The position numbers and the translations under genes are program-made. The notes beneath the pieces were generated by a model, which was not told the DNA's origin, did not search any database, and saw only the letters and a program-made list of their open reading frames with translations. A stretch of 64,000 nucleotides of DNA from Modestobacter sp. VKM Ac-2984 (GTDB lineage: Bacteria > Actinomycetota > Actinomycetes > Mycobacteriales > Geodermatophilaceae), in NCBI RefSeq assembly GCF_026967985.1, contig NZ_JAPVBJ010000001.1, positions 1 through 64,000 of the forward strand. Direction: 5' to 3'. Below are positions 21,436-28,999 of this stretch, one piece after another. Every line of letters begins with the position of its first letter. Position 1 is the first letter of the stretch.

Positions 21436-21945
21436 TCATTCCCGGGGGTACAGCAGGTCCTCGCGCGGCGCGGGGTTGCGCTCCCGGTGGTCGGCCAGCA
21501 GCGCCCGCAGCCCCCGGACGGCGACCAGCGCCCGCTGGCCGTCGGCGGCCTGGATCCCCCCCATCGCCACCTCGTCGTCGTTGCTGAGCAGCAGGCTGGC
21601 CCAGGGCGAGTGCTGGTCGAAGCGCACCGCGCGCACCGCCGACCAGGGCACCTCGTGCTTGATGACGACGTTGCGGATCCGCACCCCGGAGGCGTCGGCG
21701 TCCACCCGGGACCGCCCCAGCGACAGCACCCCCGCCCCCATGGCGAGACCGAGGCCCACCATGGCCACCTGGTCGGAGGTCTGGAAGGCCACCACCCCGG
21801 TGGTCGACTCCTTGAGCAGCAGTGCGACCACGCTCATCACGATCACCAGACCGGCCGCCATCACCGCGGTGATCACCCGCAGGCGGCGCGGGACGGCGGA
21901 GACCGGGTGGGGCGCGGGGTCGGTGGGCGTGGGCTCGGCGGGCAC
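21436..21945 (-). CDS. PH-domain membrane protein (bacterial PH family)
   Basis: A 169-residue protein from GTG 21945. A short polar N-terminus is followed by two hydrophobic segments (about 24-44 and 52-72), then a cytoplasmic domain beginning VDADASGVRIRN with the EVPWSAVRAVRF turn characteristic of small bacterial PH domains. It ends with an Arg-rich tail. The function is unknown; such proteins are widespread membrane-anchored actinobacterial proteins. It is divergent from the regulator gene at 22084 and lies upstream of infC on the same strand, separated from it by the infC leader. Confidence 0.75.
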   Translation of the reverse strand: MPAEPTPTDPAPHPVSAVPRRLRVITAVMAAGLVIVMSVVALLLKESTTGVVAFQTSDQVAMVGLGLAMGAGVLSLGRSRVDADASGVRIRNVVIKHEVPWSAVRAVRFDQHSPWASLLLSNDDEVAMGGIQAADGQRALVAVRGLRALLADHRERNPAPREDLLYPRE

Positions 21946-22045
21946 GCCACCATCCTGCCCGCTCCCGGGAGCGGCGCGCAGACGTGCAGGTCGGGACGGC
22001 CTCACCGGAGCACCGCACCCAGGACGTCCACTCCTGGGGCGGGAC

Positions 22046-22061
22046 GTCACACGGATGGAAC
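22046..22061 (+). promoter_or_regulatory. GlnR/NnaR-type half-box pair upstream of nnaR
   Basis: GTCAC (22046-22050) is followed after six bases by GGAAC (22057-22061), matching the GTnAC-n6-GAAAC pattern of actinobacterial GlnR operators with one mismatch. It is 23-38 bases before the regulator gene start. Only one pair is seen here, so this is weaker evidence than at the cynS and narK promoters. Confidence 0.4.
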
Positions 22062-22083
22062 ACCGAGGACGCACCATGGAGCG

Positions 22084-23235
22084 GTGACCGACAGCCAGCT
22101 CGACCACCCCGTGGCCAGCCCTGCCGGAGAGCCCCCGGTGCCGGACCTGCTGCCACTGGCCGGCTACACCGTCGCGGTGACCGCGGCCCGCCGCAGCGAG
22201 GAGCTGGGCGCGCTGCTGGACCGCCGGGGTGCCCGGGTGCTCTACGCCCCGGCGATCCGGATCGTCCCGCTGTCCGACGACGCCGACCTGGTCGCGGCCA
22301 CCCGGGAGGTGCTCGCCGCACCGGTCGACCTGGTGGTGGCCACCACCGGGGTCGGGTTCCGCGGCTGGCTGGAGGCCGCCGAGGCCTGGGACCTGCCGCT
22401 GCGCGAGCACCTGGCCACCGCCCGGGTGCTGGCCCGGGGACCGAAGGCCCGCGGCGCGATCCGCGGGGCGGGCCTGGTCGACGCCTGGTCCCCGGAGTCG
22501 GAGAGCTCGGCGGAGGTGCTGTCGCACCTGCTGTCCGGGGCGGAGGGCCCGCTGCCCGGCCGCCGGATCGCCGTCCAGCTGCACGGCGACCCGCTGCCCG
22601 AGCTCGTCGCCGGGCTGGTGCGGGCCGGTGCCGAGGTGATCAAGGTGCCGGTCTACCGCTGGGTGTTGCCCGAGGACACCGCTCCGCTGCGCCGGCTGGT
22701 CGCGGTGATCGCCGCGCGCGCCGTCGACGCGGTCACCTTCACCAGCGCACCGGCCGCCGCCAGCCTGCTGCAGGTCGCCGAGGAGGAGGGCGTGTACTCC
22801 GGCGTCCTCAGTGCCCTCACCGACGCGGTGCTCCCGGTCGCGGTCGGCCCGGTCACCGCTGCGCCGCTCGAGGCCGCCGGCGTCCGGTCCGTCCAGCCCG
22901 AGAGGGCCCGGCTCGGTGCGCTGGCCCGCTCGGTCGTCGCCGAGCTGCCGGCCCGGCACCCGGTGCTGCACTCCGGTCCGCACAGCCTCCAGGTCCGTGG
23001 GCACGCCGTCGTCCTGGACGGCCGGCTCGTGGAGCTGGCGCCCGGACCGATGGCGGTGCTGCGCGCCCTGGCCCGGCGTCCCGGCGTCGTCGTCTCCCGC
23101 GCCGACCTGCTCAGCGAGCTCTCCGGTGGCGGCGACGCGCACGCCGTGGAGATGGCCGTGACCCGGCTGCGCGCCGCCCTGGGCGCGCCCGTGGTGCAGA
23201 CCGTGGTCAAGCGCGGCTACCGCCTCGCCGTCTGA
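22084..23235 (+). CDS. nnaR: NnaR-type nitrogen regulator: HemD-like domain plus winged-helix DNA-binding domain
   Basis: The protein has 383 residues from GTG 22084. Residues about 25-280 match the uroporphyrinogen-III synthase (HemD) fold: AGYTVAVTAARRSEEL, TGVGF, and FTSAPAAASL near 225. Residues about 300-383 form an OmpR-type winged helix ending with VKRGYRLAV. This two-domain architecture is that of NnaR, the activator of nitrate/nitrite assimilation that works with GlnR in mycobacteria and streptomycetes. Its place beside cynS, an FNT channel, narK and the nasA-nirBD operon fits that role. Whether the HemD part still makes uroporphyrinogen III for NirB siroheme or only senses is unknown. 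Confidence 0.88.
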   Translation: MTDSQLDHPVASPAGEPPVPDLLPLAGYTVAVTAARRSEELGALLDRRGARVLYAPAIRIVPLSDDADLVAATREVLAAPVDLVVATTGVGFRGWLEAAEAWDLPLREHLATARVLARGPKARGAIRGAGLVDAWSPESESSAEVLSHLLSGAEGPLPGRRIAVQLHGDPLPELVAGLVRAGAEVIKVPVYRWVLPEDTAPLRRLVAVIAARAVDAVTFTSAPAAASLLQVAEEEGVYSGVLSALTDAVLPVAVGPVTAAPLEAAGVRSVQPERARLGALARSVVAELPARHPVLHSGPHSLQVRGHAVVLDGRLVELAPGPMAVLRALARRPGVVVSRADLLSELSGGGDAHAVEMAVTRLRAALGAPVVQTVVKRGYRLAV

Positions 23236-23266
23236 ACCACCTGGCCGGCTGAACCACCTCGCGGGC

Positions 23267-23307
23267 CGGCGTGCCCGGCCGGCCGGGCCGGCCGGGCCGG
23301 CACGCCG
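23267..23307 (+). terminator. Terminator-like palindrome after nnaR
   Basis: GGCGTGCC pairs with GGCACGCC around an inner run of alternating GGCC/CCGG. It lies 30 bases after the nnaR stop and before the cynS promoter. No U-tract, as usual in this genome. Confidence 0.6.
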
Positions 23308-23362
23308 CTGACCGGCGGGGTCGAACGCGTGTCCTGGCCCTCACACCGGTGCCACCGGGCCG

Positions 23363-23427
23363 GTGCGACCGTTGTTCCGTGCGGGTCACGTCGCCGCGTC
23401 TGTCCCGAAACGGCTCCTCCCTAGCGT
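23363..23427 (+). promoter_or_regulatory. cynS promoter with 11-bp-periodic GlnR/NnaR-type operator
   Basis: Pentamers at exact 11-bp steps: GTGCG (23363), GTTCC (23374), GTCAC (23385), GCGTC (23396), GAAAC (23407), followed by a -10-like TAGCGT at 23422. The narK promoter at 25673-25737 shows the same elements at identical distances. GTnAC-n6-GAAAC repeats with 11-bp period are the pattern of GlnR boxes, so binding by GlnR and/or NnaR is likely. Confidence 0.7.
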
Positions 23428-23475
23428 TCGCGTTGCCCGGCCGGACGACCCGGCCGACCGCACCCGAGGAGCTCG

Positions 23476-23925
23476 ATGACCCCCGTCCTCCCGAAGTCCG
23501 ACGCCGCCGCCCTGGTGGTCGCCGCCCGCATCAGGCGTGGCCTGACCTGGGCCCAGCTCGCCGAGGAGATCGGTGCGCCGGTCGTCTGGACCACCGCCGC
23601 CCTGCTCGGCCAGCACCCGATGACCCCGGAGCAGGCACGGTGCGCGTGCCTGCTGCTGGGGCTGGACGAGAGCGTCGAGGAGAGCCTGCGCCTGCAGCCC
23701 TCCCGCGGCGCCGACCCGGCCACCCTGACCGACCCCACGGTCTACCGCTTCCACGAGGCGCTGTCGGTCTACGGGCCGGCGCTCAAGGAGCTGATCCACG
23801 AGGAGTTCGGCGACGGGATCATGAGCGCGATCAACTTCCGCGTCGACATCGCCCGCCGGTCCGACCCGGACGGCGACCGGGTCGTCGTCACCTTCGACGG
23901 GAAGTTCCTGGACTACCGGTGGTGA
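23476..23925 (+). CDS. cynS: Cyanate hydratase (cyanase)
   Basis: Converts cyanate and bicarbonate to ammonia and CO2 (through carbamate), detoxifying cyanate and supplying nitrogen. At 149 residues it is the normal length. The N-terminal helical DNA-binding-like domain (about 1-75) leads into the catalytic domain, where YRFHE and GIMSAINF hold the three active-site residues: R91, E94 and S117, with the same spacing as R96, E99 and S122 of E. coli CynS. ATG 23476 is preceded by GAGGAG. It is followed by an FNT channel gene rather than the carbonic anhydrase (cynT) usual in proteobacteria, and driven by a nitrogen-type promoter. Confidence 0.95.
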   Translation: MTPVLPKSDAAALVVAARIRRGLTWAQLAEEIGAPVVWTTAALLGQHPMTPEQARCACLLLGLDESVEESLRLQPSRGADPATLTDPTVYRFHEALSVYGPALKELIHEEFGDGIMSAINFRVDIARRSDPDGDRVVVTFDGKFLDYRW

Positions 23926-24001
23926 CCGGAGTCCCTGCACCGCCACGCGCCGCCACGCCCGCGTGCGCCGCCACCCCTTCCGCGCAGCCGAGGAGCACCT
24001 C

Positions 24002-24976
24002 ATGTCCTACCTGAGCCCCAAGGACTTCACCACCAAGATGATCGACGCGGGTGAGGCGAAGGTCTTCATGGCCACCCGCGACACGTTGATCCGGGCGTTC
24101 ATGGCCGGGGCCATCCTGGCGCTGGCCGCGGCCTTCGCGGTCACGGTCACCGTGCAGACCGGCCAGCCCATCGTCGGGGCGCTGCTCTTCCCGGTCGGCT
24201 TCTGCCTGCTCTACCTGCTCGGCTTCGACCTGCTGACCGGGGTCTTCACGCTGGTGCCGCTGGCGCTGTTCGACAAGCGGCCGGGCGTGACCGTGCGCGG
24301 CATGCTGCGGAACTGGGGACTGGTCTTCCTCGGCAACTTCGGCGGGGCGATCACCATCGCCGTGATCATGGCGGTGATCTTCACCTACGGCTTCGCCATG
24401 CCGCCGAGCGAGGTGGGCCAGGCGATCGGCTCCATCGGGGAGGGCCGGACGGTCGGGTACGCCGAGTTCGGCGCCGCCGGGATGCTCACGCTGTTCCTGC
24501 GCGCGGTGCTGTGCAACTGGATGGTCTCCACCGGGGTCGTCGCCGCGATGATGTCGACGTCGGTGACCGGCAAGGTCGTGGCCATGTGGATGCCGATCCT
24601 GGTCTTCTTCTACATGGGCTTCGAGCACTCGATCGTCAACATGTTCCTGTTCCCCTCCGGCCTGATGCTGGGCGGCGACTTCTCCGTCTCGGACTACCTG
24701 ATCTGGAACGAGATCCCGACCGTGCTGGGCAACCTGGTGGGCGGGGTGACCTTCGTCGGGCTGACCCTCTACGCCACCCACGCCCGCACCGCGGCGCCCC
24801 GCAACGCCGCCGTCCTCCCGGTGCTCGCCGTGCCGGCCGACACCACGGCCGCCGACACCACCGCCGCCGACACCACGACCGCCGACACCACGACCGCCGA
24901 CACCACGACCGCCGACACCACGACCGCCGACACCACGACCGTGGTGGTCGACACCACCACGGTCGGCGCCCGCTGA
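24002..24976 (+). CDS. Formate/nitrite transporter (FNT) family channel with repetitive C-terminal tail
   Basis: A pentameric-type anion channel of the FocA/NirC family, 324 residues from ATG 24002 (GAGGAG upstream). Six membrane helices are visible between about 35 and 265, with the FNT segments NWGLVFLGNFGG and RAVLCNWMV plus FEHSIVNMF. FNT proteins pass small monovalent anions such as nitrite or formate. The C-terminus (about 279-313) is seven tandem copies of a five-residue ADTT(T/A) unit, unusual for the family. It follows cynS by about 75 bases and is probably in the same operon, so cyanate or nitrite uptake are both plausible. Confidence 0.88.
   Translation: MSYLSPKDFTTKMIDAGEAKVFMATRDTLIRAFMAGAILALAAAFAVTVTVQTGQPIVGALLFPVGFCLLYLLGFDLLTGVFTLVPLALFDKRPGVTVRGMLRNWGLVFLGNFGGAITIAVIMAVIFTYGFAMPPSEVGQAIGSIGEGRTVGYAEFGAAGMLTLFLRAVLCNWMVSTGVVAAMMSTSVTGKVVAMWMPILVFFYMGFEHSIVNMFLFPSGLMLGGDFSVSDYLIWNEIPTVLGNLVGGVTFVGLTLYATHARTAAPRNAAVLPVLAVPADTTAADTTAADTTTADTTTADTTTADTTTADTTTVVVDTTTVGAR
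24836..24940 (+). repeat. Seven 15-bp tandem repeats inside the FNT gene
   Basis: The unit GCCGACACCACGACC is repeated seven times without spacers; units 3-7 are identical, and units 1 and 2 differ by one or two bases near the 3' end. Each unit encodes Ala-Asp-Thr-Thr-Thr (or Ala), so gain or loss of units keeps the frame and changes the tail length only. Confidence 0.95.
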
Positions 24977-25008
24977 CCCCTGACCGGCGCCGGCGGCGCG
25001 CACGGCAC

Positions 25009-25050
25009 GACGACGAGGCGGCCTCTCTCCGGAGGGGCCGCCTCGTCGTC
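25009..25050. terminator. Bidirectional terminator between FNT and DinB genes
   Basis: GACGACGAGGCGGCC and GGCCGCCTCGTCGTC form a perfect 15-bp stem with a 12-base loop, placed between two convergent genes. A typical GC-clamped actinobacterial terminator without U-tract. Confidence 0.8.
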
Positions 25051-25067
25051 GGTCCGCCGGGCCGGCG

Positions 25068-25601
25068 TCAGCGCCAGCGCCAGCGGTAGAGGTCACGGAG
25101 CAAGGCGATCTCCGCACCGTGGTGAGCCAGCTCGTCGGTGGCGTGCACCAGCAGGTCGGCCCAGCTGGAGTCGGAGTACGGCCCCCAGGCCGGCCCGAGG
25201 GGCCGCCACATCCCCTCCTCCCCCAGGTCGGTCATCGCCGTGCGGAACGCGGTCGCGGCGATGTCCAGGTCCCGCAACGCCGAGGCCGCGTCGCCGTGCC
25301 ACTCCCGGCCGGTCAGCGCCAGCTGCCGCCCGGCCGGCGTCTGGGCGAGGTAGTCGGCGAAGCAGCCCGAGGCCAGGTGCCACAGCCGCCAGGCGATCGT
25401 GGTGACCGGCGCCGGCTCCGGGGCCGGGTGGGCCCAGTCCGCGGTCCAGCTGCCGTCGTCCTCGCGGCGCACCGACCAGGCGCCGCTCAGCGGCTCGTCG
25501 AGGTACTCCGCGTCCTCCAGCCCGGCCAGCCGCAGGTCCAGTCGTCCGCGTGCCTCGTCCCAGCCGCGGAGCAGCACGGGCAGCACGAGTCGGTCCGTCA
25601 T
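25068..25601 (-). CDS. DinB-family protein
   Basis: A 177-residue protein with the DinB/YfiT-like four-helix bundle pattern. A WRLWHLASGCFADY segment at about 70-85 contains the first metal-ligand His, and HATDELAHHGAEI at about 152-164 contains the other two. Members are metal-binding helical proteins, some of them thiol-dependent (mycothiol or bacillithiol) transferases. The substrate is unknown. It is convergent with the FNT gene and divergent from narK, whose promoter region it shares. Confidence 0.85.
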   Translation of the reverse strand: MTDRLVLPVLLRGWDEARGRLDLRLAGLEDAEYLDEPLSGAWSVRREDDGSWTADWAHPAPEPAPVTTIAWRLWHLASGCFADYLAQTPAGRQLALTGREWHGDAASALRDLDIAATAFRTAMTDLGEEGMWRPLGPAWGPYSDSSWADLLVHATDELAHHGAEIALLRDLYRWRWR

Positions 25602-25672
25602 GCCCCTGGACGGTAGGACCGACGGCCCCGCGCCGGGCGGTTCCCGGGCCTCACAGCGTCGTCCGGCTGCGC

Positions 25673-25737
25673 GTGCGGGGCATGTACCGCACCGGTCACG
25701 CCGTCGCGGTCGGGTGGAAACGCCCGGTTCCTAGCGT
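25673..25737 (+). promoter_or_regulatory. narK promoter with 11-bp-periodic GlnR/NnaR-type operator
   Basis: Pentamers GTGCG (25673), GTACC (25684), GTCAC (25695), GCGGT (25706) and GAAAC (25717) stand at exact 11-bp intervals, with TAGCGT as -10 at 25732. The distance from GTCAC to TAGCGT is 37 bp, identical to the cynS promoter. This points to common control of nitrate uptake and cyanate use by GlnR and/or NnaR. Confidence 0.7.
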
Positions 25738-25801
25738 CGTCCCCGGCGCCGTCCCAGCCGGGTGGGCGCCCGCGGTCCGGCCTCGAACCAGGGATGAGCT
25801 C

Positions 25802-27238
25802 ATGACAGAGACCCAGCTCCACCGCCCGGGCGCAGCCGCTGCCCCGACCCCTCCCGGCGGCGCCACCGCGGCCCGGGGTGGCAGTCGGTGGATCGAGCAC
25901 TACGCCCCGGAGGACCCGGCGTTCTGGGCCTCACCGCAGGGGAAGCCGGTCGCCCGCCGCAACCTGGTGTGGTCGGTGCTCGCGGAGAACATCGGGTTCA
26001 GCGTCTGGCAGATGTTCAGCGTCGCCACCGCCGTCCTCGCCTCGATCGGCTACGGCTTCACCAGCGACCAGCTCTTCTGGCTGGTCGCCACCGCCGGCCT
26101 GGTGGGCGCGATCATGCGGGTGCCCTACACCTTCATGCCGGCGCTGCTCGGTGGGCGCAACTGGACGGTCGTCAGCGCGGCGCTGCTGCTGGTGCCGGTG
26201 ACCATGCTCGTGGTTGCCGCGACCACCGGGCAGCCCTACTGGTTCTGGGTGCTGACCGCGATCACCTGCGGCTTCGGCGGCGGCAACTTCGCCTCCTCGA
26301 TGGCCAACATCTCCTTCTTCTACCCGGACAAGGAGAAGGGCTTCGCCCTCGGCCTCAACGCCGCCGGCGGCAACATCGGCGTGGCGATCATCCAGCTCGT
26401 CGGCCCGCTGGCCGTCACCGCCGGCACCATCGCGGTGATCGGCGGGAGCACCGGGACGACGGCCGGCGGCGACGCCCGGTACGTGCAGAACGTGGCGCTG
26501 ATCTGGGTGCCGTTCATCGTCCTGGCGGTCGTCGGCGCCTGGTTCGGGATGAACAACCTGTCCGGGGCGAAGGCCAACATCGCCGACCAGGCCGCGATCG
26601 CCCGGCGCAAGCAGACCTGGATCATGTCCTTCCTCTACATCGGCGCGTTCGGCTCCTTCATCGGGTTCTCCGGGGCGTTCCCCCTGGTGCTGGCCAACGA
26701 GTTCGCCGCCGACACCTACCGCTACGCCTTCCTCGGGCCGCTGGTCGGCTCGCTGTCCCGGCCCTTCGGTGGGTGGCTCGCCGACCGGGTGGGCGGTGCA
26801 AAGGTCACGATCGTCACCTTCATCGGCCAGGCCGTGGCGATCGGGGCCGCCATCGCTGCGCTGGGGGCCGGCAGCTTCGGCGGGTTCCTGGCCAGCTTCC
26901 TGGTGCTGTTCGCCGTGGTCGGGATGACCAACGGGTCGACCTACCGGATGATCCCGATCATCTACCGGGCCGAGGCCGCCGCGGCGCGGTCGGCCGACTC
27001 CCCGGCGCAGGTGCTCTACCGGGCGCGCCGGGACACCGCCGCGGCCGTCGGCATCATCTCCGCGGTCGGTGCGCTGGGGGCGGTGTTCATCCCGCGGATC
27101 GTGTCGGAGTCCTACCTCGCCACCGGCAGCGTGGTCACCGCCCTGGGCGCCTTCTGCGGCTTCTACATCGCCTGCGTCGCGGTGACCTGGTTCGTCTACC
27201 TGCGCCGCGGCACCCTGATGCAGCAGGCCGGCGTCTGA
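25802..27238 (+). CDS. narK: NarK-type nitrate/nitrite transporter (MFS, NNP family)
   Basis: Imports nitrate (proton symport) or exchanges nitrate and nitrite across the membrane. The 478-residue protein has about twelve membrane segments from residue 55 on. The nitrate-porter signatures are present: GFGGGNFASSMANISFF near 160 and LSRPFGGWLADRVGG near 318. The N-terminal 40 residues are polar and Ala/Pro-rich. ATG 25802 was chosen as the first Met before conserved sequence; only a weak AGGGA precedes it. The shared promoter with cynS and the nearby nasA-nirBD operon argue for assimilatory nitrate import. Confidence 0.92.
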   Translation: MTETQLHRPGAAAAPTPPGGATAARGGSRWIEHYAPEDPAFWASPQGKPVARRNLVWSVLAENIGFSVWQMFSVATAVLASIGYGFTSDQLFWLVATAGLVGAIMRVPYTFMPALLGGRNWTVVSAALLLVPVTMLVVAATTGQPYWFWVLTAITCGFGGGNFASSMANISFFYPDKEKGFALGLNAAGGNIGVAIIQLVGPLAVTAGTIAVIGGSTGTTAGGDARYVQNVALIWVPFIVLAVVGAWFGMNNLSGAKANIADQAAIARRKQTWIMSFLYIGAFGSFIGFSGAFPLVLANEFAADTYRYAFLGPLVGSLSRPFGGWLADRVGGAKVTIVTFIGQAVAIGAAIAALGAGSFGGFLASFLVLFAVVGMTNGSTYRMIPIIYRAEAAAARSADSPAQVLYRARRDTAAAVGIISAVGALGAVFIPRIVSESYLATGSVVTALGAFCGFYIACVAVTWFVYLRRGTLMQQAGV

Positions 27239-27249
27239 CCGATCGTCCC

Positions 27250-27286
27250 CGGCCGCCCCGCACCCGCCCCGGGTGCGGGGCGGCCG
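27250..27286 (+). terminator. Terminator after narK
   Basis: CGGCCGCCCCGCACCCG and CGGGTGCGGGGCGGCCG form a perfect 17-bp stem with a three-base CCC loop, starting 12 bases after the narK stop codon. Confidence 0.85.
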
Positions 27287-27359
27287 TGCGCTGCCCCGCC
27301 GTGGTGAGACGGGACCCGCGCCAGGTGCGTCACCGGGCGCGGCGGGCCATGATCACCGC

Positions 27360-28154
27360 GTGAGGGAACCCATCGGCGATGAGCGCGTGCCCGGCCGGGA
27401 CCTGGTCGAGACCGGGGAGCTGGTCGCCGGGTCGATGACCCGGGCCGTCGCCGGGCTGCTCTTCGAGCCCGGGTCCAGCCCGCTGCGGCTGGACGATCGG
27501 CTCGCCTCCTGCCTCCGCGACGCCGCCACCTCGGCCGCCGAGCTGCCGCTGACCTGGGAACGCGCGCGGGCCGGCGCCGCCCTCGCCTTCGCCGCCGAGC
27601 TGTCGGTCACCCGCGCCCACCAGGGCCGCCCGGTGCGCAGCGACGGCTTCTTCAGCGTGAGCACCGCGGCCCGGTCGGCCGCCGAGCGGCTGGTCGAGGA
27701 CGTCGTCCAGGCCGCCCGGGAGACCACCGAGGAACGCCGGGTGCGGCACCTCGGCTACCTGGTCGCCGAGGTGGTCGTCTCCCCCGACGTCGACGTGGCG
27801 CTGGCCGCCCGGGCGCTGCAGCTGGCCGAGTTGTGCAGCTGGCGGCAGCTGGTCTTCCTCGCCGCCGTGGGCCGGCGCGACCGGGCCCCGCTGCCGCTGG
27901 GCGCCCTGGAGGACGAACCGCGCGGCTGGCGGGCCTGGGGTGCCCGGGAGGACGTCACGGACCTGCAGCGCAGCGGGCTGCTCGACCCGGCACCGGTCGT
28001 CTCCCGCCCTGGCGCCGTCCGGCCGCGACTGCGCCCGACCGACCTGCGGCTGACGCGCCGCGGGGTGCTGGTGCACCGGCTGCTGGCCCTGGACTTCGTC
28101 CGCGAGGACGACGTCGCCGCCGCCCTCGCCGACCTCGAGCTGCCCCCCGCCTGA
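27360..28154 (+). CDS. Hypothetical protein, GOLPH3-like or unknown helical
   Basis: I do not recognise this 264-residue protein with confidence. From GTG 27360 it is Ala/Arg/Leu-rich with alternating helices, no signal peptide and no membrane segments. Segments such as LTRRGVLVHRLLALDFV near the C-terminus and DVALAARALQLAEL in the middle look helical and globular. An upstream in-frame start at 27273 would add a low-complexity stretch that includes the narK terminator arm and is less likely. It lies between narK and the convergent AraC gene with only 5 bases between stop codons. Confidence 0.6.
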   Translation: MREPIGDERVPGRDLVETGELVAGSMTRAVAGLLFEPGSSPLRLDDRLASCLRDAATSAAELPLTWERARAGAALAFAAELSVTRAHQGRPVRSDGFFSVSTAARSAAERLVEDVVQAARETTEERRVRHLGYLVAEVVVSPDVDVALAARALQLAELCSWRQLVFLAAVGRRDRAPLPLGALEDEPRGWRAWGAREDVTDLQRSGLLDPAPVVSRPGAVRPRLRPTDLRLTRRGVLVHRLLALDFVREDDVAAALADLELPPA

Positions 28155-28159
28155 CCCGG

Positions 28160-28949
28160 TCAGCCCGCAGACCGCGCGTAGGCCGCCGGGGTCGTCGCGA
28201 TCATCCGGCGGAAGTGCCGGGTCAGGTGCGACTGGTCGGCGAACCCGGCTGCGCCGGCCACCTCGGCGGCGGGCATCCCGTCGAGCAGCAACCGCCGGGC
28301 CAGGTCGATCCGCCGGCCGGTCAGGTAGCGGTGCGGCGGCAGGCCGTGCCGCCTGGTGAACGCCCGGACGACGTGGGTCGCGGAGACCCCGAACAGCGCC
28401 GCGGCCTCCTCCAGCGCCAGCCCCTCGGCGACCCGGGCGTCCAGCAGGTCACGCACCCGGTCGGCCACGGCGTCGTCCCGCACGGCCGGCGGAGCGGCCA
28501 CGGCGCGGTCCAGGTGCTGGCCGAGCCGCTCCTGCACGAACGCCCACCGGCTCTGCGCCTCCAAGGCGTCACTACCGGGCCGCACCGCCGCGTGCAGGGC
28601 GGAGAGCCGGGCGCGCAGGGCGTCGTCGTCGAACGCCGGCTGGTCGACGGCCACGCCGACCCGGTCGGCGCCGAGGGTGTCGGCGGCCAGGTAGAGCACC
28701 CGCTTGTGGAAGCCGCCGGGCGACTGCGACCGGCCGTCGTGCGGCACGCCGGGCGGCAACAGCGTGACCTCGGCCCGGGAGGCGCCGTGCGGGTGCCGGT
28801 CCAGGTCGTAGCGGACCACCCCGTCGTCGACCAGCAGCAGCGTCCACGACTCGTGGGTGTGCGCGGGGTGAGACGTGGTCGGTGAAGTGGGCGTGGAAGA
28901 CCTCGGTCAGCCCGGGCACGTCCGGCCGCCAGGCGACCACCTCGCTCAC
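28160..28949 (-). pseudogene. AraC-family regulator with a +1 frameshift
   Basis: The 3' frame (from 28160) encodes an AraC-type C-terminus with two helix-turn-helix motifs, including GVSATHVVRAFTRRHG and AGFADQSHLTRHFRRM. It also reads upstream through HPAHTHESWTLLLVDDG, part of the N-terminal cupin domain. The beginning of that cupin (from GTG 28949: SEVVAWRPDVPGL...FHAHFTDH) is in another frame. The two halves join around 28870-28876, where one extra base on the minus strand (within GTCTCAC) breaks the frame. If it is corrected the protein would be about 262 residues. It is either a recent mutation or a sequencing error. It is divergent from the DUF2000 gene at 29000, a common AraC partner. 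Confidence 0.8.
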
Positions 28950-28999
28950 GTCAGGAACGTACAAGACCCGGCGGACGGCGGTCCGCGACGCTGAGCAGC

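Noticed and set aside
24836-24940. Tandem repeats considered as a CRISPR array
   Set aside because: The units are contiguous without spacers and lie in frame within a coding sequence.
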